DNA of 64,000 nucleotides from Amycolatopsis umgeniensis (GCF_014205155.1 NZ_JACHMX010000001.1:7006001-7070000); one strand, 5' to 3'; positions 17,247-27,191 are shown, counted from the first letter of the stretch. Program-made: numbers and translations. Notes: generated by a model not told the origin, from the letters alone.

Positions 17247-17832
17247 CCAGCTGGGTGCAGTTGTCACTCAACACCACGCGGAAGCGTGGATAGGGTCGCC
17301 GAACAAGGCCAGTGCACCGATCGCTACACCAAGGCGGTCGAGCAGATCGCCAGCAGGGTGGCATCATCTGGTTGTTGTCATCAGAGTCGGCTAGGTGGGG
17401 GGACGACGTGAGTATGGGCGTGCCCTCTCAACCGACGCGCCAACGTCGGCCTGTTCGAGACCTCAACTCGATCACCTGGGAAGGTGGGCCCTTCTTAGGC
17501 CGATCCACAGGTCTTAAGCGTTGTTGGTGGACGACAGACCCTGGGAGAAGTCCACAAGTGTCGTAGTCGTGGCTGTTGTGCCCCCATCGGTTGCCCCATC
17601 GCATCTGCTGCGGCTAGCACCCTGCTGCGGATGCAAGACGCGCCGCACGCCCAGAACTCTGCGTGAATACGCCCTCTACCTGCAGCTTTCCACATACTCC
17701 CGTGGCGGTATCGAGTGTCGCAATCAGCTACGCTGCGTAGCTACCGACTCGCGGGGTCGTGTCGCTTGGATTCACGATCGAGTTGTGATAGGGCGTCCGT
17801 TGCCAAGTGTGGCAACAGTCCAGTAGCCTTCG
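17247..17832. other. No gene between CRISPR array and XRE operon
   Basis: No convincing coding frame. The promoter of the XRE-kinase-TPR operon is expected near 17700-17830, where the sequence becomes more A+T-rich (GTTGCCAAGTGTGGCAACAG just before the gene contains a GTTGCCA/TGGCAAC inverted repeat that could be an operator). Confidence 0.45.
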
Positions 17833-18144
17833 GTGGTGACTCAGGAAGAGAGTGCTGCCAGTTTCTTGCGTAAGTTGCGCCGCGACCAGGGGCGTTCCCT
17901 TCGCGTGGCCTCGACTGAACTCGGTCTTGCGGCGTCCCAGCTTTCGCGCCTTGAGACGGGGCAACGTCGCTTTACGCCTGGCGTGGCAAAACGAGTAGCA
18001 GATTACTACGGCATCTCATCGGAACTCATCGAGCTTGCGGATGGCCGTGTGCCGGGTGACATCCTGCGCATCTTGCAGCAAAATCCTGACGAGCTGCAAA
18101 GAATCAGAGAAAAATATTCTCTGTCAGGCGAGGAGGGTGAATGA
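17833..18144 (+). CDS. XRE-family helix-turn-helix regulator
   Basis: 103 aa; the start is one of two adjacent GTG codons (17833 or 17836). Residues about 10-65 form a Cro/XRE helix-turn-helix: FLRKLRRDQGRSLRVASTEL, GLAASQLSRLETGQR, TPGVAKRVADYYGI. Probably an autorepressor of this operon; the inverted repeat GTTGCCA...TGGCAAC just upstream is a candidate site. The stop overlaps the kinase start (ATGA). Codon use is visibly less G+C-rich than in the conjugative element to the left. Confidence 0.85.
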   Translation: MVTQEESAASFLRKLRRDQGRSLRVASTELGLAASQLSRLETGQRRFTPGVAKRVADYYGISSELIELADGRVPGDILRILQQNPDELQRIREKYSLSGEEGE

Positions 18145-19205
18145 GCAGTCCGGACTCGTGGAACGACTTCCTGGCCAGTCTGCAACTTGGGCAGTATCAA
18201 CTGCACAATTACCTGGGCGGCGGCCAATTTGGTCGCGTTTTCGAAGCGTCACACGTTTCGTCCGGCGATCGGGTTGCGGTCAAAGTATTACTTCCAAACT
18301 CAGAGTTGCCTGCTATTGCTGAGTTTGACCGTGAACGCTCCCTCCTGTCGCTGCTGCACAAAAGTTCGAACGTCGTCGACTTGGTAGACTCTGGGTCTGA
18401 AAAGGTTGAGTTGCAGTACGGAGCTTCGGGCGCTCTTTTGATCGATCTCAAGTACCATGTGCTAGAGCTATCTAATGAGTGTCTCGAAGTTCTCGTTTTG
18501 TGTCGAGACAAGATTACGTGGGTCGAACGCTTAACATTGTGGCGAGGAGTAATCTTAGGCGTGCATCAAATGCATTTGAAGCAAATTGTGCACCGAGATA
18601 TGAAAAGCGAGAACTGCCTCCTCTTCGTGAAGCCCAAAAACATCACTGACTGTAAGGTTGGGGATTTGGGGCGGGCTCGGGATCTTCGTGAAGAAGCGAT
18701 CGTGCGACCCGAGGACTACTTTGTGGGGCGAGGTGACATGAGATTTGCTCCGCCAGAGTTCGTATTTGCACAGGGTGAGGACTCGCCGCGAGCACACATG
18801 TTGGCTGACCTATATGGGCTCGGTTCGATCCTTTTTGAGCTAGGCACTGGTCAAGCCTTGACAAGTCTCACTCTAGCGCCCACCCGGTCTCAGGTGACCC
18901 ATGCTTTCATGGAGCGGCAACAGGGGCGCATCGTAGATCTCTCTAGCGTTAGGAAGAACTACAAACTCGCCTTTGAGATATTCGAGGAAGAGTTGCCCGC
19001 TTCGCTGAAGCAGCATGGTGCAGCCTTGATTAGGCAGTTATGCGATCCGGTTCCTTCGGAGCGATTGCCAAAGAAAGGCATTTCTCTTGACGGGGGAAAT
19101 CTTTCAGGACTCGAATGGCTGCTTCGTAGGACTGATATTCTAATTCGTACAGTAAAGACTGAAAAGGTTAAGTCTCGTCGCAGCTCACTCCGGGGGGTCT
19201 CATGA
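18141..19205 (+). CDS. Eukaryote-like Ser/Thr protein kinase
   Basis: 354 aa, start set by the ATGA overlap and AGGAGGG. Kinase motifs appear in order: Gly loop LGGGQFGRVFEA (residues 25-36), ATP-binding Lys48 in VAVKVL, catalytic loop HRDMKSENCL (151-160), DLG instead of DFG (175-177) and APPEF (about 204-208). No membrane segment or PASTA repeats, so it is cytosolic, unlike housekeeping actinobacterial kinases. It is flanked in one operon by an XRE regulator and a TPR protein. The DLG substitution occurs in active kinases, so activity is likely; the substrate is unknown, and the TPR partner or a host or phage factor are candidates. Confidence 0.9.
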   Translation: MSSPDSWNDFLASLQLGQYQLHNYLGGGQFGRVFEASHVSSGDRVAVKVLLPNSELPAIAEFDRERSLLSLLHKSSNVVDLVDSGSEKVELQYGASGALLIDLKYHVLELSNECLEVLVLCRDKITWVERLTLWRGVILGVHQMHLKQIVHRDMKSENCLLFVKPKNITDCKVGDLGRARDLREEAIVRPEDYFVGRGDMRFAPPEFVFAQGEDSPRAHMLADLYGLGSILFELGTGQALTSLTLAPTRSQVTHAFMERQQGRIVDLSSVRKNYKLAFEIFEEELPASLKQHGAALIRQLCDPVPSERLPKKGISLDGGNLSGLEWLLRRTDILIRTVKTEKVKSRRSSLRGVS

Positions 19206-20989
19206 ATGTGAATGGCGCTACAGTCCACTCAAGCGTGACTGCAATTGACCCGATAAGCGGACCGGTTCGCCCAGGTGGAAGAGTCGAAAAATCCGCGTTA
19301 GCCTCATCGCCAGTTTCGCGCCCGCGGGTACGGCAGGGTGGCGAGGCGGGTTTGCGTCGAGAACTAGACGAATGGTCTCAAAACGCTGCTGAGTTCGCAG
19401 AACGTCTCCGTGTCATTGTGTATGGTGGTACGCCAAATGCGACTGCTTTTTCGCGCTTAGCTCACGCCGAGCTTGCTGCCGAAAATTCGGAAGACGCAGT
19501 TCGTGCTGCGGATGACTGTCTCAATCTTGTTGTACAAGACGGCCACCGAGGCAGCTTCGACGCTGCGACGGCAATCGCAGCTATTAGACTTTTCCTTCAG
19601 GTGGGATATCGGAGCAAGGTCTTCTACTGGCTCGATCGACTGCCTCGAACTGAAACTCTTCGCCGCATTCGTGCCAGTCTTGCCGCCGAAGAAAAGCGGT
19701 GGGATGATGTGATTGAGATCCTAGATGGGCTCGAGTCGCCGGAAGCTGATGCACTTCGCGGATATACACTATTAAGTCAAGGTAAGCCGGCGGAGGCACT
19801 TAAAGAGCTGCGTAGCTCGGCTCGATTTGAAACAGATCCTGATACTTTGTTGAATATGGCTTTTGCTTTCTGGCAGCTGGGGTCTCGAAAAAAAGCTATA
19901 CATCATGCTATGCAGGCTGCGAGGCTGGCTCCCTTCCGGCGAGACATAGTGTTTGCTTTTATTGAGCTGCTTTTAGCGGCCGGTGACGTTCAGTTGGCAT
20001 CCACTGAGATTGCAAGCCTGAAGCAACGAGACGTCGTTGAGACTCCGAATTTCTTAGTACTACAAGCAAGGGTCTCGCTTGAAGCTGAGCAGAAAGTCAA
20101 GGCCCTCGCCTTGTTGAAGCGCGCCTTGGGTGATGCGCGGAGTGCTGGCATCGAGGGACTAGTGACTGAAATTGAGTCTAATCTCGCGATAATGAACTTC
20201 CGTGAAAAATGCAAGACGCCGGAAGATTATCAGCAAAAGCTGAGGCGTGCGATCCAGAAAAATCCTAAAGATATTATTCTTATCCAATCCTTGGCGGAGT
20301 CGCTTAATAAAAGCTCCAATGCGGCCGAGTTGCGTCAACTTATTGCTCCGCTAGATGGTGAATACGCCGAGGAAAGCTTGTTGTTTCTGCGTTACAGGGT
20401 CGCTTATCTTGAGCTTAGGTTTCGTAAGGCAGCCGCGCTTGCGCTCAAATGGAGTCAGCATGATCATTTTGAACCTAACGCGGTCTCTGCGGCGTTTCTA
20501 ATTCATGCCGAGGTAACGGGAGATCTGGAACTTTCTTGCAGCATGGCGCGTTCTGCGCTCTCCCGATTTCGGCACGATGCTCTATTGGTAAATAATGCTG
20601 CCTACGTGCTGGCTACTGCTGGCAGAGCCAAGGAGGCGCGCGCTGCAGTTCATCAGATTGAAGAGAAGCCATTCTATCTGGTTGCTACTGCGGGACTTGT
20701 GGAGCTTACTCTTGGGCATATCGATAGTGGATTGAAGTTATACAGGAAAGCGTCCGCTATGGTTGATGACTATTGGGATAGTAATGCAAAGTTGGCACTT
20801 ATGAGACTTCATCAAGTTCTTTCACTTCGACGACTGGGTATTTATGATAAGATTGATAGTATGGAGTTGTTCGCTAAGTCGCTGCCTGACGTGAACCTCC
20901 CGTCAGAATGGCAAGAGCGTCCCGAATTTGTCTTGCTGTGGCGGATATTTCGAAGTAATCGATGGCCCTGGCCGTGGGCGGCAGAGTGA
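19202..20989 (+). CDS. TPR-repeat protein of the kinase operon
   Basis: 595 aa, ATG overlapping the kinase stop (ATGA). After an unstructured start the protein is helical throughout with TPR-like pairs, such as AHAELAAENSEDAVRAADDC, YTLLSQGKPAEALKELRSSA, NMAFAFWQLGSRKKAIHHAM and NNAAYVLATAGRAKEARAAV. No catalytic motif seen. It is probably a scaffold or sensor regulating or recruited by the kinase. The gene is strikingly A+T-rich for this genome (many GAT, AAA and TTT codons), a sign of horizontal acquisition. It ends VLLWRIFRSNRWPWPWAAE. Confidence 0.8.
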   Translation: MNVNGATVHSSVTAIDPISGPVRPGGRVEKSALASSPVSRPRVRQGGEAGLRRELDEWSQNAAEFAERLRVIVYGGTPNATAFSRLAHAELAAENSEDAVRAADDCLNLVVQDGHRGSFDAATAIAAIRLFLQVGYRSKVFYWLDRLPRTETLRRIRASLAAEEKRWDDVIEILDGLESPEADALRGYTLLSQGKPAEALKELRSSARFETDPDTLLNMAFAFWQLGSRKKAIHHAMQAARLAPFRRDIVFAFIELLLAAGDVQLASTEIASLKQRDVVETPNFLVLQARVSLEAEQKVKALALLKRALGDARSAGIEGLVTEIESNLAIMNFREKCKTPEDYQQKLRRAIQKNPKDIILIQSLAESLNKSSNAAELRQLIAPLDGEYAEESLLFLRYRVAYLELRFRKAAALALKWSQHDHFEPNAVSAAFLIHAEVTGDLELSCSMARSALSRFRHDALLVNNAAYVLATAGRAKEARAAVHQIEEKPFYLVATAGLVELTLGHIDSGLKLYRKASAMVDDYWDSNAKLALMRLHQVLSLRRLGIYDKIDSMELFAKSLPDVNLPSEWQERPEFVLLWRIFRSNRWPWPWAAE

Positions 20990-21443
20990 AGTCCTGGGAT
21001 GTCGTGTGCTTCAATAGCCGCCGCTGCTGAGCCCGATTTCAGTGCTTCCAGCCGTCCCTTGACCAGGTCCGCGCCGGTGAGTCCGGCAGTGGTCGGCCAC
21101 CCCAGCAGGAGTCAACGCGGCCGTGGTCACAATCGTGCTCCCACCGCATCGCGACCCGGGTCAGACCGGGAAGCTGCTCACCGACGAGACCTCGAACTCG
21201 GCGGAGCAGGCTGGCTGAGGCCCCCTTGGGCCGCGCGTCGTCGGCCCTGACCTGCGTCCTCGCGCAAACGCGCGAGGACGTCTCAGAACGACGCGCTAGC
21301 GGAGCCCGTGGCCGTCCGAGCTGGATTGCAATCTTGGCCAGAGTGGTGGGCGTGCCACAGATCAGTGCGCGCCAAAGTTTGACTCGACGCCGAATACGAA
21401 GCCGTCCGCAGCTAGGATTCGGGCCTCCGCGCGGCCGTCCTGT
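20990..21443. other. Non-coding gap with a strong hairpin
   Basis: No supported gene. At 21255-21280 an 11-bp perfect stem (CGTCCTCGCGC and its complement) closes a 4-nt loop (AAAC). It may end transcription of the kinase-TPR operon, though no T-run follows. Confidence 0.5.
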
Positions 21444-21874
21444 TTGGCTCGCCTGGCCACGCACCCCGTCGATGCCGCCGTCGTCGACCGCCTGCGCGCG
21501 GCCGGCTTCACCGGCCCGGAGTTCGACCAGTTCGCCGAGCGGGTCATCGCCCACGCCCAGCCACTCGTCCGGACCTGGATCACCACCGGCGACATCTTCC
21601 GCAAGGCCACCCGCGCCGGGCGCACCATGCTCCGCATGCCCGAACACCTCACCGCCGACGAAGCCGAGGACCTCGCCCGCGACACCGTCTTCACCGTCTG
21701 GACCACGCTCGTCACCGACCTCGAACAGCACCGCTGGACCCCCGACGCCGCACTCAACGACCACTACCTCGACCTGTGCGTCCGTGCCTTCCCCCCCCGA
21801 TCTACCACGCCCACCTCAAGAACCGGCGCACACCGAAGACGCGCCGACGCGCACCCCGGCGAGGACGTAACTGA
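21444..21874 (+). pseudogene. Sigma-70-like regulator fragment with a C-run frameshift
   Basis: The first frame gives VVDRLRAAGFTGPEFDQFAE, WITTGDIFRKATRAGR, EDLARDTVFTVWTTLV and ends YLDLCVRAFP. At an 8-C run near 21792 homology passes to another frame reading IYHAHLKNRRTPKTRRRAPR and stopping at 21872-21874. The N-terminal pattern matches the intact sigma-like gene at 27911-28741 (LRACGCTGKDW, WIDSGMMF, GR, FP). Even repaired, the protein lacks the C-terminal helix-turn-helix, so it is a remnant. One base lost or gained in the C run, or a sequencing error there, explains the break. Confidence 0.6.
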
Positions 21875-22342
21875 AGCGGGCTGGACAAGGGTTGCGCAAC
21901 AGCACCGCTACCCCGGTATTTCACCAGACCGCGGCGTGGAGGAAGGAGGAGGAAGCGCTCGAATAGGCCGTTTGAGGGATGTTTATGGCTGTTGTGAGAC
22001 GTCCAGTAACTGAAATGGACGATTTGGCGACCTTCGAGGATGCTGCGTCATGACGAGTGGATGACTCGCCCGGTCGCCTGGTCGCCGAGTGAGGTGAGGG
22101 CGGCAGAGGTGTCCTGTCTGGTCGTCGACAGCTCGGGGTTCGAGGTGGTTCTGGGCGACGAGCAAGTCGGTCCGCGGCGTGTGTTGTCGAGGATGCCGAT
22201 GTTGAGCCCCTGACGAGAATGGCCGCTCGGCGGGTGCGCGCGACGCAGCCACGGTCGGCCTGTGGGAACACGAAACGAAGGCAGACACCGGGCGATAGAT
22301 TCACCGACGGCAGGACGTCCATCGTGCCGAGGAGGACGCAGA
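21875..22342. other. Upstream region of the TPR/SLOG module
   Basis: No gene supported. Frames on the minus strand are low-quality and lack ribosome sites. The promoter of the downstream three-gene module should lie here. Confidence 0.4.
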
Positions 22343-24922
22343 TTGGACGAAGACCTTGGGCCACATCTCGCCGCGCTGGCTAATGCCGTCGTGGCGTTCG
22401 TCGAGACCAACGAATCCGGTCCCTTGCTGGACGCCGCTACGGCGACGGCAGCTGTCACGGTCGCCGCCGCTGCCGAGGCAGGGGCTCGCGACGACCTAGC
22501 CACCTCGTGGGCCGTCGTCGCAATGTTCCATAGCTGTCGGCAGGAAGTAGAGGCGTACGAGGCCACGGCGTCCGCTCCATTGGACTCGGCTTGGCTGCTG
22601 CTCGTGCTCAGCGCCGCGGCGTCAGACCAGGTTCCCGACCAGCTGCGTCAGCTTGCGTATGCGGTCGCCGAGGCCGTGACCATCGAACGCCAAGCGCGGG
22701 CTGCCATGCGAGCCGTCACTAAGGCAATCTTCCAGGATGACCTGGCCATTCTCGACGCCAGCATGGCGACCTTGATCATAGCGGCGGATGATGCCGAGTT
22801 GCCTCCCAGGACGTGGCTGCGATGTCAGAACAAGCTCGCCAGTAGCTACTGGCATCGATTCGACGTCACACACGATCCCCTCGACCTCGACCGGGCACTG
22901 GCGATCAACGAACTCGTGATCGCAGACGCAGACGGACGGGATCGGGCCGAAGCAGAAATCGCACGGGTCTCGCTACTTCTCGAACGGTTCCGAATCACAG
23001 GCGCCGCCGAGGACCTCGTCAGATTGGAAGGGCTATGCGCGACCTCAGCGGAGGGCGCGGCACCACTAGACCATTTCACGCGTGAGCTCGTAATCGTCCT
23101 GCGTAATGCTCGGCTTGAGCAATTCGAGACCACGAGTAACCCAGCATGGCTGGACGCGGCGATCGATCTTGGTGAGCGTGCGGTGCGCAACTCGCGCGAC
23201 GCCGAAAGCCCGGTGTTGCTGGCTGCTCACGCCCAAGCATACGTGACGCGCCACGAGCTAACCAGGAACGCAGAGGATCTCGATAAGGCGATTGAGTACT
23301 ATCGATACTCGCACGCGGAGGCCGTTGATCCACCGCTAGCGTTCAGCGTCGCCGTGGCGCTCTGGGACCTACTTTCCCAACGCTCAAGGATCCGGCCGAG
23401 CAAAGAGGACCGCGACGAGTTGATCGACCTGAGCCTGAAACTGACCCCCTCTTTCAACGGCGATCTCCGCACGGAGCTCGAGCATCGACGATCTCGGCTG
23501 CTGTGGGATAGGTTCAATGAGACGCTGTCGCCGGAGGACTTGAACGCGGCGATCCAAGCTGCCCGGGCGCCCGCTGATAGACCAGACGTTCGGCTCGCAA
23601 GTGGAGATCTGTCAAACCTTTGCTACATGCTTCAAGTGCAATACCGCCGCACGAACAATCTTGGCGATATCGACGATGCCGTGACCTACGGCCGCCGGGC
23701 GACGCATCTGCCACACGGGGACTCAGCGGCCGAGGCGCGGCATTTGTCAAACTTGTTTGGCGCGCTGGCGCTCCGTGCCGATGCAGGCCGGGAGGCCGGC
23801 GCCTCCCGTGAGACTCGCTCGCTGCTAGACGAGGCAGTACGGGTCGCCGAACGTGCTACACACCTGTTCGCTCCCGACGACCCAAACGGCGTGTCGCACC
23901 GCAATAATCTCGCCGTCGCGCTTTGGGGCCGCTTCCAGGCCGGCGGCGCACCGGAAGACCTCGACCGCTCGATCGAGCATGCCCAGCTGAGCCTCGCTAC
24001 CAATCCCAGTGAGGAAGCGTCGTCGTCGCTCGGTCCGACGCTGCTTGCGGCACTGACCATCAGATTCGACCGCATGCGCGACACCGCCACGCTTGACCAG
24101 ATCACCGAACTTATCAACCGAGGTGTCAGCCCAGCTCCCACTTGGCTCAACGCCTTGGGCAAGCTCCTCGAACTCATGAATCGTCTGATCGACGATGCAC
24201 TGCCAATCGAAGACATGGAATTCGACGCTGCACGCCTGACAAAGTACAGTCAAATCCGGGACGAGTTGCTGCCAGTCTATGAGCAGTGCGCCGTCTTCAT
24301 GAGTTTTGAACTGGTCGATACAGGGGCACAGACGCGCAATCTGGAACTCGTCGAGGATGCCATCGGTATCCTGGATCATGCCATGAGCCTCGCCGACGAG
24401 CCACGCTCGGCGATACTGATCGGAACTCGCGGCGAGTTCCTCATCCGCCGATGGCAGCTGACGCTGGCCAGAGCCGATCTCGACGACGCCATCGCCAGCC
24501 TCATCAGGGCCGCCGACCTGGCCAGCGCCGATCACAACCGAACAAGTGTCATGGCGGCCCTCCACCGCAGGTCGGCCGCCACTGCCCTCATTCGGCGCTT
24601 CCGGCGTCGACGGAACGCCGCGGACCTGGACGAGGCGGAGCAACAACTGCTGCTCGCCGAGCCGGTACTCGCTAAACACGAGCCCGATGCACACGCCGAA
24701 CTCACCTCTACTCTCGCCAGTGTCCGCGCTACTCGGGAGCATCCGCCGCACTTGATCATTCATTCCGATGTGGGCGAGGCTGGCCGCGAGGATCTCACCT
24801 CGCCGTACGCAACGGCCAACGTCCAGGCGTGGAACCGTGGTGAGCCCCGCAAGTCTGGCCTGACATGGGTGCAGACCGACGACACGGAACGTGGCGTCCA
24901 GCCGTCGGAGCCAGCGCCGTGA
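22343..24922 (+). CDS. Large TPR-like repeat protein (module gene 1)
   Basis: 859 aa from a TTG at 22343 with GAGGAGG 8 bp upstream; the frame is open further upstream to 22262 without a better site. Residues from about 180 consist of some ten repeats of about 45-60 residues with the signature L..RF..T....DLD.AI: YWHRFDVTHDPLDLDRALAI, YVTRHELTRNAEDLDKAIEY, LWGRFQAGGAPEDLDRSIEH and LIRRWQLTLARADLDDAIAS. This repeat type usually accompanies CHAT proteases in actinobacteria, but no CHAT or other enzyme domain is present. It ends overlapping the next start (GTGA). Probably the sensor or scaffold of the module. Confidence 0.8.
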   Translation: MDEDLGPHLAALANAVVAFVETNESGPLLDAATATAAVTVAAAAEAGARDDLATSWAVVAMFHSCRQEVEAYEATASAPLDSAWLLLVLSAAASDQVPDQLRQLAYAVAEAVTIERQARAAMRAVTKAIFQDDLAILDASMATLIIAADDAELPPRTWLRCQNKLASSYWHRFDVTHDPLDLDRALAINELVIADADGRDRAEAEIARVSLLLERFRITGAAEDLVRLEGLCATSAEGAAPLDHFTRELVIVLRNARLEQFETTSNPAWLDAAIDLGERAVRNSRDAESPVLLAAHAQAYVTRHELTRNAEDLDKAIEYYRYSHAEAVDPPLAFSVAVALWDLLSQRSRIRPSKEDRDELIDLSLKLTPSFNGDLRTELEHRRSRLLWDRFNETLSPEDLNAAIQAARAPADRPDVRLASGDLSNLCYMLQVQYRRTNNLGDIDDAVTYGRRATHLPHGDSAAEARHLSNLFGALALRADAGREAGASRETRSLLDEAVRVAERATHLFAPDDPNGVSHRNNLAVALWGRFQAGGAPEDLDRSIEHAQLSLATNPSEEASSSLGPTLLAALTIRFDRMRDTATLDQITELINRGVSPAPTWLNALGKLLELMNRLIDDALPIEDMEFDAARLTKYSQIRDELLPVYEQCAVFMSFELVDTGAQTRNLELVEDAIGILDHAMSLADEPRSAILIGTRGEFLIRRWQLTLARADLDDAIASLIRAADLASADHNRTSVMAALHRRSAATALIRRFRRRRNAADLDEAEQQLLLAEPVLAKHEPDAHAELTSTLASVRATREHPPHLIIHSDVGEAGREDLTSPYATANVQAWNRGEPRKSGLTWVQTDDTERGVQPSEPAP

Positions 24923-25989
24923 CACGGCCACACATCCTGTTCCTGCGCACCTTCAAGCCGGATCCATTGAACTTTGTTGTGCTCAATAGTCTCGCGCACG
25001 CGGTTCGGGACACCGCAGTGATTGAGATCGTCGGCGACCTGCGGGACCGCGTGGTCATGGAGGCGAGCTGGCGCGAGGCGTTCGGCCATGACGTCGCGAT
25101 GGTCGACATCGTGGAGCTGCTCCCCTCGACTCGAGAGGCATGGCGCCGGGATGTGCTCAGTCGCATCGAGGCCGTCGACGGCGTTGTCTTGCACATCTCG
25201 CCGAAGGATATCGATTTTCCGGAGTTCCCGTTCGGGCCGCCGATTTACGAGATGTCAGGGGACCGTTGGGAACAGTTCATGGACAGCCCTCTCGCACGGC
25301 CGATCACAGGCCGCGGCCTGCTGCGGGAGATCTGTTACCTTAACCGGCTGCAACGGCTGCCCGACACTGTCGTGGTCTGCGACGCCCGCTACCAGCCCAC
25401 CCTCGACGATCTGATCGCCCTCGGCGGCACAATGGGCGATGCCACCGATATACGTGGCAATCTCGTCACCCCACGTCTGACTGCCATCGACAAGCAGGTG
25501 GGCCACCTGCGGAAAGCGTACGGGGGCGTCACATACCGGCACCCTCCGAACGGCGGCGCCTTGCTGCCCGAGTTCGCCGCGGCGCTGGCTCCGACGTTGC
25601 TAGAGGTGATCGCCAGCCACGGGTCGCGCGAACGGCCGACAGCAGAGCTGAACAACCTGTTGGGGACGTCCGCGACGCCCAGGCGGCTCCCACCCGACGC
25701 CGAGCTGAAGATCGTGGCGTTCACCAATGTCGAAGAGGTGTTATTCCTGCCGCCCGGCGAGCTCACCGAGATCAGTCACAAGGAGATGGGCCAGATCCTT
25801 AACCGCGAGGCGGCCCGACTGGGCTGTCCATACTGTCGCGCCCGCCTGTCCGAAATATTCTTCTTCACTCGAGGGCTCCAACGGCACGGGCTAAAGGGTG
25901 ACGGCGAGCGCGACTGGCCCAACGGGATTTGTCAGGTCTGTGGTCGTAAGTCAAGTCTTTTCGGCGACGACGTGCTGATGCCGCAGTGA
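24919..25989 (+). CDS. Unknown protein with C-terminal Cys cluster (module gene 2)
   Basis: 356 aa from a GTG overlapping the previous stop. The N-terminus (HILFLRTFKPDPLNFVVLNS, then VIEIVGDLRD and VDGVVLHISPKD) alternates strands and helices like a TIR- or SLOG-type Rossmann fold; the FLRTF..D opening recalls TIR-like domains of conflict systems, but I cannot confirm it. The C-terminus has LGCPYCRARL and about 30 residues later ICQVCGRK, a four-Cys zinc-ribbon pattern. It lies between the TPR giant and the SLOG-membrane protein. Function unknown; an effector or nucleic-acid-binding adaptor is plausible. Confidence 0.75.
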   Translation: MTRPHILFLRTFKPDPLNFVVLNSLAHAVRDTAVIEIVGDLRDRVVMEASWREAFGHDVAMVDIVELLPSTREAWRRDVLSRIEAVDGVVLHISPKDIDFPEFPFGPPIYEMSGDRWEQFMDSPLARPITGRGLLREICYLNRLQRLPDTVVVCDARYQPTLDDLIALGGTMGDATDIRGNLVTPRLTAIDKQVGHLRKAYGGVTYRHPPNGGALLPEFAAALAPTLLEVIASHGSRERPTAELNNLLGTSATPRRLPPDAELKIVAFTNVEEVLFLPPGELTEISHKEMGQILNREAARLGCPYCRARLSEIFFFTRGLQRHGLKGDGERDWPNGICQVCGRKSSLFGDDVLMPQ

Positions 25990-26044
25990 CGGCGGCGCCA
26001 CAGCGGTGCGTCATCCACAGTCAGTCACTGTAATCGGAGGATTC

Positions 26045-27121
26045 ATGCGGCCTACTATCGTCGTCCTGGGCAGTGGCGACCGCGGACGGATCTACGAGCC
26101 GCCGCTGAAGGACAGAGCCATGATTGTCAGCGCAAGCCGGACGATCGGTTACGAATTGGCGGTAGCCGGATGTGACCTGGTGGTGTTTTCCAGCGACGCC
26201 GCCTATGTCGAAAAGGACGTGGTCGAGGGTTACCTGGCGGCAACCGTAGGTGACGGACGGGTTATTGTCCGGGCGCCGCACGGTGTCGCGGTCGGGTTCG
26301 ACACATCACCCGAAGCGGCCGAACGCATCCAGGTTGAGCCAGACCCGGCAGGCGACTGGGAGACCTCCTACTACCGATCGGTGTTCGGCGCCGACGGCAT
26401 CATCGTGATCGGCGGCGGCCGGTCGACCCGCATCGCTGGCGTGATCGCGGTCGCCGTCCGGATCCCGATCGTCGCCGTGGCGGCCTTCGGGGCCGGAGCT
26501 TCGATCGTCTGGCAGCACCTGTGCAGGCACATGAACGACGCCACTGCCGATGACCTGCACCTCATGGGGAGGTCATGGACCGATGCGTCGGCCAACCGGC
26601 TCGTCGCGAGCCTGCTTGCACAACGGGCGCGCCGCCAAGCTGCCCAGGAAGCGGAGCAGAAGGCGCGCCGGCGTGACACCATCCGGCGAGCGGGCAGCAG
26701 TCTCGCCGGGGCAACCGCGCTGTCCCTGGCCGCCGCGTCAATACTGCTTGCCTACATGACGACCGGTATCGGTGCGGCATTGGCTTGCTTGCTCGTCGGG
26801 CCGATCCTCGGCGCCATTGGCGGAGCGCTGGTGCGTGACACCGCAGAGGCGTACTCCAGCCTGCTTTGGTCAGCGGCGCGAGGAATCGGTGCCGGTGTGC
26901 TCGCCACTACGCTGTACGTGGCTTCGCAACTGCTGACCAACGAGGACACGCTGACCGCGGAGTCCGCCCGGCGGTTGCTGTGGTTCGTCGTACCCATGGG
27001 TATCGCGGCCGGGTACACCTTCGACTTGGTCTATGCGAAGCTGCGTCGAGTCGACGTCCTGCCTAATGAGTCGCTCCAACCGACGTCCACCGACGCCGCC
27101 GGTCCTCCCGTAGCCGACTGA
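26045..27121 (+). CDS. SLOG-like domain fused to four membrane helices (module gene 3)
   Basis: 358 aa from an ATG at 26045, 4 bp after GGAGG. Residues 1-180 look like a SLOG/LOG-type nucleotide-binding Rossmann fold: TIVVLGSGDRGR at the start, AVAGCDLVVFSS near 40-50 and GIIVIGGGRSTRIAG near 118-132, followed by RIPIVAVAAFGAGAS. A charged linker (190-215, Arg/Ala/Gln-rich) leads to four hydrophobic segments at about 219-239, 241-262, 276-297 and 311-331. A cytosolic nucleotide sensor attached to a pore-like membrane domain is the architecture predicted for effectors in nucleotide-signalled defence. It follows gene 2 by 55 bp. The role is inferred from fold and context. Confidence 0.75.
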   Translation: MRPTIVVLGSGDRGRIYEPPLKDRAMIVSASRTIGYELAVAGCDLVVFSSDAAYVEKDVVEGYLAATVGDGRVIVRAPHGVAVGFDTSPEAAERIQVEPDPAGDWETSYYRSVFGADGIIVIGGGRSTRIAGVIAVAVRIPIVAVAAFGAGASIVWQHLCRHMNDATADDLHLMGRSWTDASANRLVASLLAQRARRQAAQEAEQKARRRDTIRRAGSSLAGATALSLAAASILLAYMTTGIGAALACLLVGPILGAIGGALVRDTAEAYSSLLWSAARGIGAGVLATTLYVASQLLTNEDTLTAESARRLLWFVVPMGIAAGYTFDLVYAKLRRVDVLPNESLQPTSTDAAGPPVAD

Positions 27122-27191
27122 TCACTAGGCTCCTGGACGCAGCACGCGACATTTGCCGCGGAGGATGGCTCAGCACAATCCGAGCCGACCC

